From Falsiroseomonas sp041690465 (GTDB taxonomy: Bacteria > Pseudomonadota > Alphaproteobacteria > Acetobacterales > Acetobacteraceae), in contig NZ_JAWLHG010000003.1 of NCBI RefSeq assembly GCF_041690465.1, positions 62,001 through 126,000 on the forward strand: a stretch of 64,000 nt of DNA, read 5' to 3'. Positions 1-7,784 of the stretch are shown one piece after another. Each line of letters opens with the position of its first letter. The stretch's first letter is position 1. Under the pieces are notes generated by a model. That model saw only the letters and a program-made list of their open reading frames with translations. It did not search any database and was not told the origin of the DNA. The translations under genes and the position numbers were made by a program.

Positions 1-1187
1 TTTGCCGAATCGTCGCGCAGGTCGGCCGGCGTGACCGATGCGGCCGGGTCCGTCACGGCGACGTCGTTCAGCCGCACGCCGCCCTGCGCGATCAGCCGGC
101 GGGCCTCGCCCTTGCTGGCGACGAATTTCGCCGCGACAAGGATGTCCACCACGCCGGCGGGCAGCGCGACGAGATGCGTCGGCAGCGTCTCGGCCGCGAC
201 GCCTTCCTCGAAGGTGCGGCGCGCGGTCTCCGCGGCCTGGGAAGCGGCATCGCTGCCGTGCAGCAGCGTGGTGGCCGCGGTGGCCAGCACCTTCTTCGCC
301 TCGTTGACCTCGGCGCCACGCAGCGCGGCGAGGCGTGCGACCTCCTCCATCGGCAGTTCGGTGAACAGGCCGAGGAAGCGGCCGACATCGGCGTCCTCGG
401 TGTTGCGCCAGAACTGCCAGTAGTCGTACGGGCTGACCTTCGCCGCATCGAGCCACACCGCGCCCTGCGCCGTCTTGCCCATCTTGGCGCCGGAGGCAGT
501 GGTGATCAGCGGCGTGGTGAGGCCGAAGGCTTCCTTCGCATCGATGCGGCGGATCAGGTCGGCGCCCATGATGATGTTGCCCCACTGGTCCGACCCGCCG
601 GCCTGCAGGACGACGCCGTAGCGGCGCGACAGTTCGAGGAAGTCGTAGGCCTGCAGCAGCATGTAGTTGAATTCGAGGAAGGTGAGGTTCTGCTCCCGGT
701 CCAGGCGCAGCTTCACGCTCTCCATGCCCAGCATGCGGTTGACGCTGAAATGCCGGCCGATGTCGCGCAGGAAGGGAATGTAGAGCAGCCGGTCCAGCCA
801 CTCGGCATTGTCCACCATGAGCGCGTCGGTCGGCCCGTCGCCGAACCGGAGGAAGCTGTCGAACACCTTGCGGATGCCGGCCTTGTTGGCCTCGATCCGG
901 GCGTCGTCGAGCAGCGGGCGGGCCTCGTCGCGGAAGGAGGGGTCGCCGACCTTGGTGGTGCCGCCGCCCATCAGCACGATCGGCCGGTTGCCGGTGCGCT
1001 GCATCAGGCGCAGCAGCATGATCTGCACCAGGCTGCCGACATGGAGGCTGTCGGCGGTGGCGTCGAAGCCGATATAGCCGGTCACCGGCCCGGCCGCGAG
1101 GCGCGCGCGCAGCGCCTCCTCCTCGGTGGCCTGGTGGATGAAGCCGCGGGCGCGGGCCTCGTGCAGGAGATCGGTGGTGGCGCTCAT
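1..1187 (-). CDS. tyrS: Tyrosyl-tRNA synthetase, C-terminus cut by window edge
   Basis: Charges tRNA-Tyr with tyrosine in the cytoplasm (class I aminoacyl-tRNA synthetase). The start is the ATG at 1187 on the minus strand. The HIGH-type motif reads HVGS at residues 49-52, inside a FDATADSLHVGS stretch. The tyrosine-binding QAGGSDQWGN segment follows, and the KMSKS-type loop reads KMGKT near residue 235. An S4 RNA-binding domain (SKGEARRLIAQGGVRLND) lies close to the left edge. About 395 codons are present against a usual length of roughly 410-420, so only the last 20 or so residues are missing. It is transcribed divergently from anmK. Confidence 0.95.
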   Translation of the reverse strand, partial: MSATTDLLHEARARGFIHQATEEEALRARLAAGPVTGYIGFDATADSLHVGSLVQIMLLRLMQRTGNRPIVLMGGGTTKVGDPSFRDEARPLLDDARIEANKAGIRKVFDSFLRFGDGPTDALMVDNAEWLDRLLYIPFLRDIGRHFSVNRMLGMESVKLRLDREQNLTFLEFNYMLLQAYDFLELSRRYGVVLQAGGSDQWGNIIMGADLIRRIDAKEAFGLTTPLITTASGAKMGKTAQGAVWLDAAKVSPYDYWQFWRNTEDADVGRFLGLFTELPMEEVARLAALRGAEVNEAKKVLATAATTLLHGSDAASQAAETARRTFEEGVAAETLPTHLVALPAGVVDILVAAKFVASKGEARRLIAQGGVRLNDVAVTDPAASVTPADLRDDSA

Positions 1188-1291
1188 CGGGGTCGAGGTC
1201 TTCCGGCAGGGGCAGGGGCGTAGCACACTCGGAAACATGCTGCGAACCGTCAGGCCGAAGGCCTGCCCCCGGAAGGTGAGGCCGAAGGCCC

Positions 1292-2413
1292 GTGCTTAGA
1301 ACCATCGGCCTGATGAGCGGGACGTCGCTGGACGGGGTGGACGCCGCCTGGGTGGAGACCGATGGCGAGCGCATCGGCCGCTTCGGGCCGGCGGTGACGC
1401 TGCCCTACGACCCGGCGCTCCGGCGTGACCTGCGCAGGCTGCTGGACGTCGTTTCCCGCGCGCCGTCGCGCGACGCGCCGGAGATCGGTCCCGACGATCC
1501 CTTCCTGGCCGATTGCGTGACGCGGCTGACGACGCGGCATGTGGAGGCGGTGAAGGCGATCGGCTGGCAGGCGGACCTGATCGGCTTCCACGGCCAGACC
1601 ATCCTGCACCGGCCCGCCAAGCCAGGCGCCAACGCGCCCGGCCTCACCTGGCAGGTGGGCGACGCGGCGCGGCTGGCGCGGGAGACGGGGCTTTCCGTGG
1701 CGCATGATTTCCGCTCGGCCGATGTCGCCGCCGGCGGGCAGGGGGCGCCGCTGGTGCCGATCGTCCATGCGGTGATGGCGCGCGACCTGCCGAAGCCGCT
1801 GGCGGTGCTGAACCTCGGCGGCGTGGCGAACGTCACCTGGATCGGTGCCGATGGCGAGCTGGTCGCCTTCGACACCGGCCCGGCGAATGGCCCGCTGGAC
1901 GATTGGGCGCGGCGGGCGACCGGCGAGCCCTATGACCGCGATGGCCGCCTAGCGCTGGCCGGGCAGCCCGATGGCGGGGTTCTGGCACACCTGATCACGC
2001 ATCCCTACCTGGCCGCACCGCCGCCGAAGTCGTTGGATCGGCTGGATTTCGACCGCGCGCTGAAGGAGGCCGGCGCCGCCGCGCTCTCGCCCTGGGACGG
2101 GGCGGCGACGCTGGTGGCCTTCTGCGCGGTCTGCGTGGCGGCGGCCTCGCGGCACTTCCCGGCGCCGCCGGTGCAATGGCTGGTCGCCGGCGGTGGCCGG
2201 CGCAACCCGGCGATCATGCGCGCCTTGGCTTCGGCGCTGACCGAGCCGGTGCGGCCGGTGGAGGTGGCGGGCTGGAACGGCGACGCGCTGGAGGCGCAGG
2301 CCTTCGGCGTGCTGGCGGCGCGCGTCTGGCGGGGGCTGCCGATCACCTTCCCGGGCACCACGGGCGCGCAGCAGCCGCTGCGCGGCGGGCGAATCACCGG
2401 CCCGCTGCTCTAG
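1292..2413 (+). CDS. anmK: Anhydro-N-acetylmuramic acid kinase
   Basis: Phosphorylates and hydrolyses 1,6-anhydro-MurNAc to MurNAc-6-phosphate during recycling of cell-wall fragments. The protein is 373 residues, full family length. The N-terminal phosphate-binding signature is GLMSGTSLDGVD (residues 5-16); GFHGQTILHRP follows in the middle, then the AFDTGPANG segment and a C-terminal VAGGGRRNPAIM motif. The start is a GTG at 1292; no in-frame ATG lies closer to the conserved N-terminus. The gene is monocistronic: a strong hairpin begins at its stop codon. Divergent tyrS lies about 100 bp upstream. Confidence 0.95.
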   Translation: MLRTIGLMSGTSLDGVDAAWVETDGERIGRFGPAVTLPYDPALRRDLRRLLDVVSRAPSRDAPEIGPDDPFLADCVTRLTTRHVEAVKAIGWQADLIGFHGQTILHRPAKPGANAPGLTWQVGDAARLARETGLSVAHDFRSADVAAGGQGAPLVPIVHAVMARDLPKPLAVLNLGGVANVTWIGADGELVAFDTGPANGPLDDWARRATGEPYDRDGRLALAGQPDGGVLAHLITHPYLAAPPPKSLDRLDFDRALKEAGAAALSPWDGAATLVAFCAVCVAAASRHFPAPPVQWLVAGGGRRNPAIMRALASALTEPVRPVEVAGWNGDALEAQAFGVLAARVWRGLPITFPGTTGAQQPLRGGRITGPLL

Positions 2414-2450
2414 ACCCGAGCTGCCCGGACTGGTCCGGGCAGCTCGGGTC
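2413..2450 (+). terminator. Strong hairpin terminator of anmK
   Basis: A perfect 17-bp stem (2413-2429 with 2434-2450) closes a 4-base loop and starts on the last base of the anmK stop codon. It has no long U tract, but the stem is exceptionally stable. Confidence 0.75.
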
Positions 2451-2574
2451 CAGCCTTTCGAGCCGGCGATTCACGCCCTGGCGTGCCCGCCCGCGGCGTG
2501 CACACCCAGGGCGATCGCGGGCCAGCATTTCGCCGCTTGCCCGCTTCGGCCCACGCGGCTGCGGCCGCGCCGCC

Positions 2575-2613
2575 GAAAACGCCGAACGGCCGCCCCCTTG
2601 CGGAAGCGGCCGT
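2575..2613 (-). terminator. Possible terminator of the downstream-facing hydrolase gene
   Basis: The inverted repeat ACGGCCGC (2586-2593) and GCGGCCGT (2606-2613) lies just beyond the minus-strand hydrolase stop at 2638. Read on the minus strand, four T residues (2576-2579) follow after seven bases. Confidence 0.4.
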
Positions 2614-2637
2614 CCAGACCTGGCAGCGAGGCGCCGC

Positions 2638-3306
2638 TCAGTCGGCGGCGAGCGCCATCCGGTTGCGGTTCAGCATGGTGTTCACATGGTCCTCGGCCGC
2701 GTCGGCCACCTGTTCGGCCTGCGGCGGGGTGAAGATGTGGCCGGCGGCGGGCATCACCCGGTAGTCGATCTTGATGCCCTTCTGGGTGTTCAGCTTTTCG
2801 ACCAGCTTCCGCACGCTGCTCTCGGGCACCAGCTCATCGTCGGCGCCGTGCAGCATCAGGCCGTTGCAGGGGCAGGGGGCGAGGAAGCCGAAATCATAGT
2901 GGCTGGCCGGCGGGCTCACCGAGACGAAGCCGCTCATCTCCGGCCGGCGCATCAGCAGCTGCATCCCGACATAGGAGCCGAAGGAATAGCCCGCGACCCA
3001 GAGCGAGGAAGCGCTCGGGTTCACCGCCTGCAGAAAGTCGAGCGCGGCCGCAGCGTCCGAGATCTCGCCGATGCCGCCGTCATAGCGGCCCTGGCTGCGG
3101 CCGACACCGCGGAAGTTGAAGCGAAGGGTGGAAAAGCCCATCGCCTGGAAGCGCTGGTACAGCGCGTGCACCACCCGGTTGTTCATGGTGCCGCCGTGCA
3201 GCGGGTGCGGGTGCAGGATCAGGGCCACGGGCGCGTTGGCCTGCTTCGCGTGGTGGTAACGGCCCTCAAGGCGACCATCGGGGCCGGCGAACATCACTTC
3301 GGGCAT
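2638..3306 (-). CDS. Alpha/beta hydrolase, short COG2945-type
   Basis: A 222-residue serine hydrolase of the alpha/beta fold; the substrate is not predictable. The family-typical HPHPLHGGTM segment is at residues 32-41 and contributes to the oxyanion hole. FNFRGVGRSQG follows, then the nucleophile elbow GYSFGS near residue 107. A later DDELVP aspartate and a GHIF histidine complete the triad. No signal peptide is seen, so it is cytoplasmic. It is a single gene on the minus strand, facing away from the Fe-S operon. COG2945 members are often listed as dienelactone-hydrolase-like, but activity is unknown for most. Confidence 0.85.
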   Translation of the reverse strand: MPEVMFAGPDGRLEGRYHHAKQANAPVALILHPHPLHGGTMNNRVVHALYQRFQAMGFSTLRFNFRGVGRSQGRYDGGIGEISDAAAALDFLQAVNPSASSLWVAGYSFGSYVGMQLLMRRPEMSGFVSVSPPASHYDFGFLAPCPCNGLMLHGADDELVPESSVRKLVEKLNTQKGIKIDYRVMPAAGHIFTPPQAEQVADAAEDHVNTMLNRNRMALAAD

Positions 3307-3771
3307 CGCGCGTCAGGTCCAGTCTCGGTTGGGGCTACAGCGCTGTCGCGCTCACAGCCAATTGGGGAGCCACGCCTGCCGCCTCAAGCGCCGCCGCCGC
3401 GACGTGACCGGCCGAAGGGCCGCATCCGCCAGCTTCGACACCGACCGCTATGGTTCCTGTATCCCACCCCATAGTTGACGAGGGAGGTCAGGAACAATAG
3501 CCTCGCCCGCTGACACGCTGCCGCAGTCATCGGGTTCCGGTCTGGTTCTGGCGGGTGCGGGATGGCCCGCGCCCGGTGGACGACCCCCAGGGCGGGCTCC
3601 CGAGCCCCAGGGTTACCGCAATATAGGGATCCGGAGGCTGGTTTCATATCGGATTCATGGCATGGGGCCCATGTTCCTGCGTCTGAACCCGCGAGACAGC
3701 GCTCATACTGCGCACAGGACCGTGAACGCGGCCTTAACGGGCCAGCCGCGATCCTGCGGCGGGAGGTACGG
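3307..3771. other. 465-bp divergent intergenic region upstream of the Fe-S operon
   Basis: No convincing gene is seen. The region holds the IscR-like site at 3471-3495 and presumably the promoters of both the hydrolase and the iscR-like gene. Open frames crossing it lack family features and appear to be GC-driven. Confidence 0.5.
3471..3495 (+). promoter_or_regulatory. IscR type-1-like operator overlapping a -35 element
   Basis: The left half ATAGTTGAC fits the IscR type-1 half-site ATASYYGAC exactly. The right half GTCAGGAAC keeps GTC plus three further purine/S positions at the correct 25-bp total length. TTGACG inside the left half could act as a -35 box. The centre is G-rich rather than A/T-rich, so this is a partial match. 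The site is 277 bp from the regulator start, which would imply a long leader. Confidence 0.4.
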
Positions 3772-4269
3772 ATGAGGCTTTCCACCCGAGGGCGCTACGC
3801 GGTCATGGCCATGGTGGAACTCGCCGCCCGCGAGCACGGCCTCGGCCCCGCCGGAGCCGGTCGAAACCAGGTGAGCCTTGCGGAGATCGCCCAGGCGCAG
3901 CACCTCTCCCTGGCCTATCTCGAGCAGCTGTTCTGTCCTCTGGGGCGGGCCTGCCTGGGGTCGTCCGCGCGCGGCCCGGGCGGCGGCTACCGGCTGGCGC
4001 GCGGAGCCGACCGTATCTCGATCTCCGAGATCGTGCACGCAGTGGACGAGCCCATCCAGGCCACCCGCTGCGAGGAGGGCGGGCCCGGCTGCCTCGCAGG
4101 CCAGCGCTGCCTGACGCATGACCTCTGGGCCGAACTCGGCGATCAGATCCGCCTGTTCCTCGAGGGGCTGAGCCTTGCCGACGTGATCGGCGGCCAGGTG
4201 ACGGGCCGCGCCGCACCGCCGCGGAGCGCCGGGCCGGCGCCCGAGGGGCCGGGCGAGGCGGCGCGCTAG
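3772..4269 (+). CDS. iscR: Rrf2-family Fe-S sensing regulator, IscR-like
   Basis: A winged-helix repressor that probably senses Fe-S cluster status and controls the downstream cluster-assembly genes. It has 165 residues. The start MRLSTRGRYAVMAMVELA is the canonical Rrf2 N-terminus and is preceded by GGGAGG, so the longer upstream frame is not used. Cys100, Cys107, Cys113 and His116 match the IscR [2Fe-2S] ligand pattern (three Cys plus His107 in E. coli), with one extra residue between the first two. The wing motif RGPGGGYRLAR is intact. The preceding helix reads LFCPLGRACLG and carries two extra cysteines where the family normally has an arginine-rich LRRAGLV-type segment. The Cys-desulfurase gene starts 19 bp downstream. 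Confidence 0.88.
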   Translation: MRLSTRGRYAVMAMVELAAREHGLGPAGAGRNQVSLAEIAQAQHLSLAYLEQLFCPLGRACLGSSARGPGGGYRLARGADRISISEIVHAVDEPIQATRCEEGGPGCLAGQRCLTHDLWAELGDQIRLFLEGLSLADVIGGQVTGRAAPPRSAGPAPEGPGEAAR

Positions 4270-4288
4270 GCCGCGCCCGGGACGGGCG

Positions 4289-5380
4289 ATGACCGAGCTT
4301 TATCTCGATGCCAACGCCACCGAGACGCTGCGCCCCGAGTCGCGGGCGGCGGTGCTCGCGACGCTCGACCTGACCGGCAATCCGTCCTCGGTGCATGCCG
4401 CGGGCCGGGCGGCGCGGCGGGTGCTGGAAGCGGCGCGGGAGCGTTTGGCCGTGCGCTTCGGCGGCAACCCGGCCGACCTCGTCTTCACCGCCGGTGGGAC
4501 GGAGGCGAATGCGCTCGCCATCCATGGGCTTCGGCAGGGCCGCCGGGTGCTGGTGGGAGCGACCGAGCACCCGGCGGTGCTGGCGGCGGCGCCGGGGGCG
4601 GAGGTGCTGCCGGTGCGGCCCGACGGCACGCTCGACCTCGATGCCTTGGAAGCGGCGCTGGAAGGCGGCGCGCCGGCGCTGGTCTGCCTGATGGCGGCGA
4701 ACAACGAGACGGGGGTGCTGCACCCGATCGAGGCGGCCGCCGCGCTGTGCCGGGCGCATCGTGCCTGGCTGCATGTGGATGCGGTGCAGGCGGCAGGGCG
4801 GGTGCCGGTTTCGCTGGCGGCGCTGGGTGCCGAGTCGCTGGCGATCTCGGGGCACAAGCTGGGCGGGCCGAAGGGGGCGGGGGCGCTGCTGGTGAGGCCC
4901 GGCCTGCAGCTGGAGGCGATCATCGCCGGCGGCGGGCAGGAGCGTGGCCGCCGGGCGGGGACCGAGCCGCTGCCCGCCATCGCCGGCATGGCGGCGGCGG
5001 CCGAGGCGGCGGCGCCGCAGGCGGCAGCGCGGCTGGCGGCGATCCGCGATGCGATCGAGGCCGGTTGCATCGCCCAGGGTGCCCTGGTCGCCGGCGCCGG
5101 CGCGGCGCGGCTGCCGAACACCACCAGCCTGGTGCTGCCTGGCGTGCCCGCCGAGACGCAGGTGATCGCGCTGGACCTGGCGGGGGTGCGGGTTTCGGCC
5201 GGGGCGGCGTGTTCCTCGGGCAAGGTGGCGCGCAGCCATGTGCTGGCGGCGATGGGGTTTTCCGAGCTGGCCGGCTGCGCCATCCGCGTGTCGCTGCCCT
5301 GGGATGCGCCGGACGATGCGGCGGAGCGGTTCCTGGGCGCGTGGGAGGCGATGCGGGCGCGGGTGCGGCCGGTGGGGTGA
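4289..5380 (+). CDS. Cysteine desulfurase, first of a tandem pair
   Basis: A PLP-dependent aminotransferase class V enzyme that removes sulfur from cysteine as an enzyme persulfide. It has 363 residues, about 40 shorter than the neighbouring IscS. The PLP lysine is Lys190 in SGHKLGGPKG. The catalytic loop cysteine is Cys308 in SAGAACSSGK. FTAGGTEANA and the RRAGTE segment are also present. It lies between the IscR-like regulator and IscS and has a NifS-like compact architecture. It may supply a different sulfur acceptor from IscS, or be a diverged duplicate. The start ATG at 4289 is the only in-frame start that preserves the conserved YLDANAT opening. Confidence 0.92.
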   Translation: MTELYLDANATETLRPESRAAVLATLDLTGNPSSVHAAGRAARRVLEAARERLAVRFGGNPADLVFTAGGTEANALAIHGLRQGRRVLVGATEHPAVLAAAPGAEVLPVRPDGTLDLDALEAALEGGAPALVCLMAANNETGVLHPIEAAAALCRAHRAWLHVDAVQAAGRVPVSLAALGAESLAISGHKLGGPKGAGALLVRPGLQLEAIIAGGGQERGRRAGTEPLPAIAGMAAAAEAAAPQAAARLAAIRDAIEAGCIAQGALVAGAGAARLPNTTSLVLPGVPAETQVIALDLAGVRVSAGAACSSGKVARSHVLAAMGFSELAGCAIRVSLPWDAPDDAAERFLGAWEAMRARVRPVG

Positions 5381-5548
5381 GGGCGGCTCCGCTTGCGCGG
5401 CCGGGACGCCGTCGTCGCCTCCCGGGCGGATGACGAGGACGCGAGGCAACGCATCCGGAAGGGCTCGACGAGGTGCTGAGCCATTTCTGATGCGGGCTTC
5501 CCCGCGGCCGGCAACAGCGCCACATAGGCGGCGCCCAAGGGACGCAGG

Positions 5549-6757
5549 ATGACCCGGCCGAACCGCCCGATCTATCTCGACAACCACGCCACCACGCCGC
5601 TCGATCCGCGCGTGCTGGCGGCGATGCGCCCGTGGTGGGAGCAGAACTTCGCCAATCCCGGCTCGGTCGAACATGCGATGGGGCGCGCGGCGGAGGAAGC
5701 CGTGGAACAGGCGCGCGGCCAGGTCGCGGCGCTGATCGGCGCCGAGGCGTCCGAGATCCTGTTCACCTCCGGCGCGACCGAATCCAACAACCTGGCTGTC
5801 AAAGGCGCCGCCCGCTTCGCGGCGGCGCAGGGGACGGATCGCCGGCGCGTGGTGACGCTGGCCACCGAGCACAAATGCGTCCTGGAGAGCGTGAAGGACC
5901 TCGGCGCCGAAGGGTTCGAGCCGGTGGTGCTGCCGGTGCGCCCCGACGGGCTGCTCGACCTCGACCTGCTGGAGGCGACGCTGGCCGAGCGGCCCACGCT
6001 GCTGGTCTCGGCGATGGCGGTGAACAACGAGATCGGGGTGATCCAGGACCTGGAAGCGATCGGGGAGATCGCCAAGCGGCATGGGACGCTGTTCCACACC
6101 GATGCGGCGCAGGGCTGCGGGCGCATCCCGCTCGATGTCGGAGCCATCCGGGCGGACCTGGCCTCGATCTCCGGCCACAAGCTCTATGGGCCGAAGGGCA
6201 TCGGGGCGCTGTATGTGCGTCGCCGGCCGCGGGTGCGGCTCAAGCCGCTGTTCTCCGGCGGCGGGCAGGAGCGGGGGCTGCGCTCCGGCACGCTGCCGGC
6301 GCCGCTGATCGTCGGCCTTGGCGAGGCCTGCCGGATCGCGCTTCAGGAGATGCCGTTGGATGCCGGGCGGATCGCTGGCCAGCGCGACCGCTTTCTCGCC
6401 GCGCTGGCGGCCGAGGTGCCGGGGGTGGAGGTCAATGCGCACCGCGAACGGCGCGTTCCGGGCAACCTCTCGCTGGCCTTTCCCGGCGGGGTGACCGCGC
6501 AGCAGTTGATGGACGCGGCGCCGGAGCTCTGCCTCTCGACCGGCTCGGCCTGTTCCTCGGCCGAGGTCGAGCCGTCCCATGTGCTGAAGGCGCTCGGCCT
6601 TCCGGAGGCGCGGGCGCGCGCCACCTTGCGGATCGGGATCGGCCGCTTTACCTCCCCGGCCGAGGTGGATCTGGCCGCCGCGGCACTTGGCGCCGCCTGG
6701 CGAGGGGCCATCGCAGCAACCGGCGCCGCGGCCGAACCGGCGGGCGCGGCGGAATAG
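5549..6757 (+). CDS. iscS: Cysteine desulfurase IscS
   Basis: Generates persulfide sulfur for Fe-S assembly and for tRNA thiolation. It has 402 residues, full IscS length. Features in order are IYLDNHATTPLDP at the N-terminus, FTSGATESNN near residue 73, PLP lysine Lys211 in SGHKLYGPKG, GGGQERGLRSGT, and the mobile-loop Cys335 in STGSACSSAEV. A ferredoxin gene follows after 9 bp and mnmA, its known sulfur client, lies in the same operon. No IscU scaffold gene is visible nearby. A 168-bp gap with no recognisable feature separates it from the first desulfurase. Confidence 0.95.
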   Translation: MTRPNRPIYLDNHATTPLDPRVLAAMRPWWEQNFANPGSVEHAMGRAAEEAVEQARGQVAALIGAEASEILFTSGATESNNLAVKGAARFAAAQGTDRRRVVTLATEHKCVLESVKDLGAEGFEPVVLPVRPDGLLDLDLLEATLAERPTLLVSAMAVNNEIGVIQDLEAIGEIAKRHGTLFHTDAAQGCGRIPLDVGAIRADLASISGHKLYGPKGIGALYVRRRPRVRLKPLFSGGGQERGLRSGTLPAPLIVGLGEACRIALQEMPLDAGRIAGQRDRFLAALAAEVPGVEVNAHRERRVPGNLSLAFPGGVTAQQLMDAAPELCLSTGSACSSAEVEPSHVLKALGLPEARARATLRIGIGRFTSPAEVDLAAAALGAAWRGAIAATGAAAEPAGAAE

Positions 6758-6766
6758 GGCCTTCAG

Positions 6767-7096
6767 ATGCCGAAGATGACGTTCATCGAGCGCAATGGCA
6801 CGCGCAAGGAAGTGGATGCGCCGCTCGGGCTCTCGGTGCTGGAGATCGCGCACAAGCACGGCGTGGACATCGAGGGCGCCTGCGAGGGATCGCTGGCGTG
6901 CTCGACCTGCCATGTGGTGGTGGACGGGGCCTGGTTCGGCAAGCTCGCCAAGCCGACCGAGGACGAGGAGGACATGCTCGACCTGGCCTTCGACCTGCAG
7001 GAGACCAGCCGGCTGGGCTGCCAGATCATCATGACCGAGGCGCTGGACGGGCTGGTGGTGAAGCTGCCGGCCGGCACGCGGAACGCCCTTGGATAG
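6767..7096 (+). CDS. fdx: [2Fe-2S] ferredoxin, ISC type
   Basis: A small electron carrier serving Fe-S cluster assembly. It has 109 residues, the usual length for adrenodoxin-type ISC ferredoxins. The four ligands are Cys39, Cys45, Cys48 (CEGSLACSTC) and Cys85 (RLGCQI). The acidic DEEDMLDLAF segment, typical of the partner-binding helix in this family, lies between the third and fourth cysteines. Its stop overlaps the start region of the TenA gene, which indicates translational coupling within the operon. Confidence 0.95.
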   Translation: MPKMTFIERNGTRKEVDAPLGLSVLEIAHKHGVDIEGACEGSLACSTCHVVVDGAWFGKLAKPTEDEEDMLDLAFDLQETSRLGCQIIMTEALDGLVVKLPAGTRNALG

Positions 7097-7784
7097 CAAC
7101 GACGGGCTTGGCGCCTATGGCCGCGACGGCGGGCTGTTCCGCCGGCTGAAGGACGCGAACGCCGCCGACTGGCGCGCCTACACCTGGCATCCCTTTGTGC
7201 AGGGGATCGCCGGCGGCTCGCTGCCGCTGACGGCCTTCAAGCGCTACCTGGTGCAGGATTACCTGTTCCTGGTGCAGTTCACCCGCGCCTTCGCGCTGGC
7301 GGCCTACAAGGCGGAGAGCCTCGATGCCTTCCGCGACAAGGCCGCCGCCATCCAGGCGCTGCTGCACGAGATGACGCTGCACCTCGGCTATTGCGCCGAA
7401 TGGGGCATCTCCGAGCGCGCCGTCCTCGCCGAGCCGGAGGCCGCGGAAACCGTGGCCTATACGCGCTGGGTGCTGGACCGCGGGGTCGCGGGCGATATCC
7501 TCGACTTGGAAGTGGCGCTGGCACCCTGCACCGTGGGCTATGGCGAGATCGCGCTGATGATCGAGGCATCGCCCACGCGTTCCCGCGACGACAACCCCTA
7601 TGAGAGCTGGATCGCGATGTATGCCGGCGCTGAATACCAGGCGCTTGCCCGCGGGGCGGCGGCGCGGCTGGATGCGCTGGGCGAAAGCCATGGCGGCGAA
7701 GCGCGCTTCGCGTCCCTCAGCGCGGATTTCGCGAAGGCCGCGCGGCTGGAGGCGGCGTTCTGGCAGATGGGGCTGCGCGGATGA
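7089..7784 (+). CDS. tenA: TenA/thiaminase II-family protein
   Basis: TenA proteins hydrolyse aminopyrimidine precursors to salvage the HMP half of thiamine. This protein has 231 residues, typical for the family. The HPFVQGI segment and the YLVQDYLFL helix match the TenA four-helix core. The expected active-site cysteine is Cys147 in LAPCTVGYGEI, equivalent to the LLPC motif of known TenA proteins. The probable start is the TTG at 7089, inside the end of fdx; no in-frame ATG or GTG precedes the conserved region. No thiamine gene or TPP riboswitch is seen nearby. Its position between fdx and mnmA could mean a link with sulfur metabolism or simple operon drift. Confidence 0.85.
   Translation: MDSNDGLGAYGRDGGLFRRLKDANAADWRAYTWHPFVQGIAGGSLPLTAFKRYLVQDYLFLVQFTRAFALAAYKAESLDAFRDKAAAIQALLHEMTLHLGYCAEWGISERAVLAEPEAAETVAYTRWVLDRGVAGDILDLEVALAPCTVGYGEIALMIEASPTRSRDDNPYESWIAMYAGAEYQALARGAAARLDALGESHGGEARFASLSADFAKAARLEAAFWQMGLRG

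Noticed and set aside
6989..7088. TPP riboswitch before tenA
   Set aside because: The gene starts inside fdx with no leader, and no TPP-box motifs were seen.
3803..7099. A 1098-codon open frame on the minus strand across the Fe-S operon
   Set aside because: It lies antisense to four confidently identified genes, is Arg/Gly/His-rich and has no domain; it is a high-GC shadow frame.
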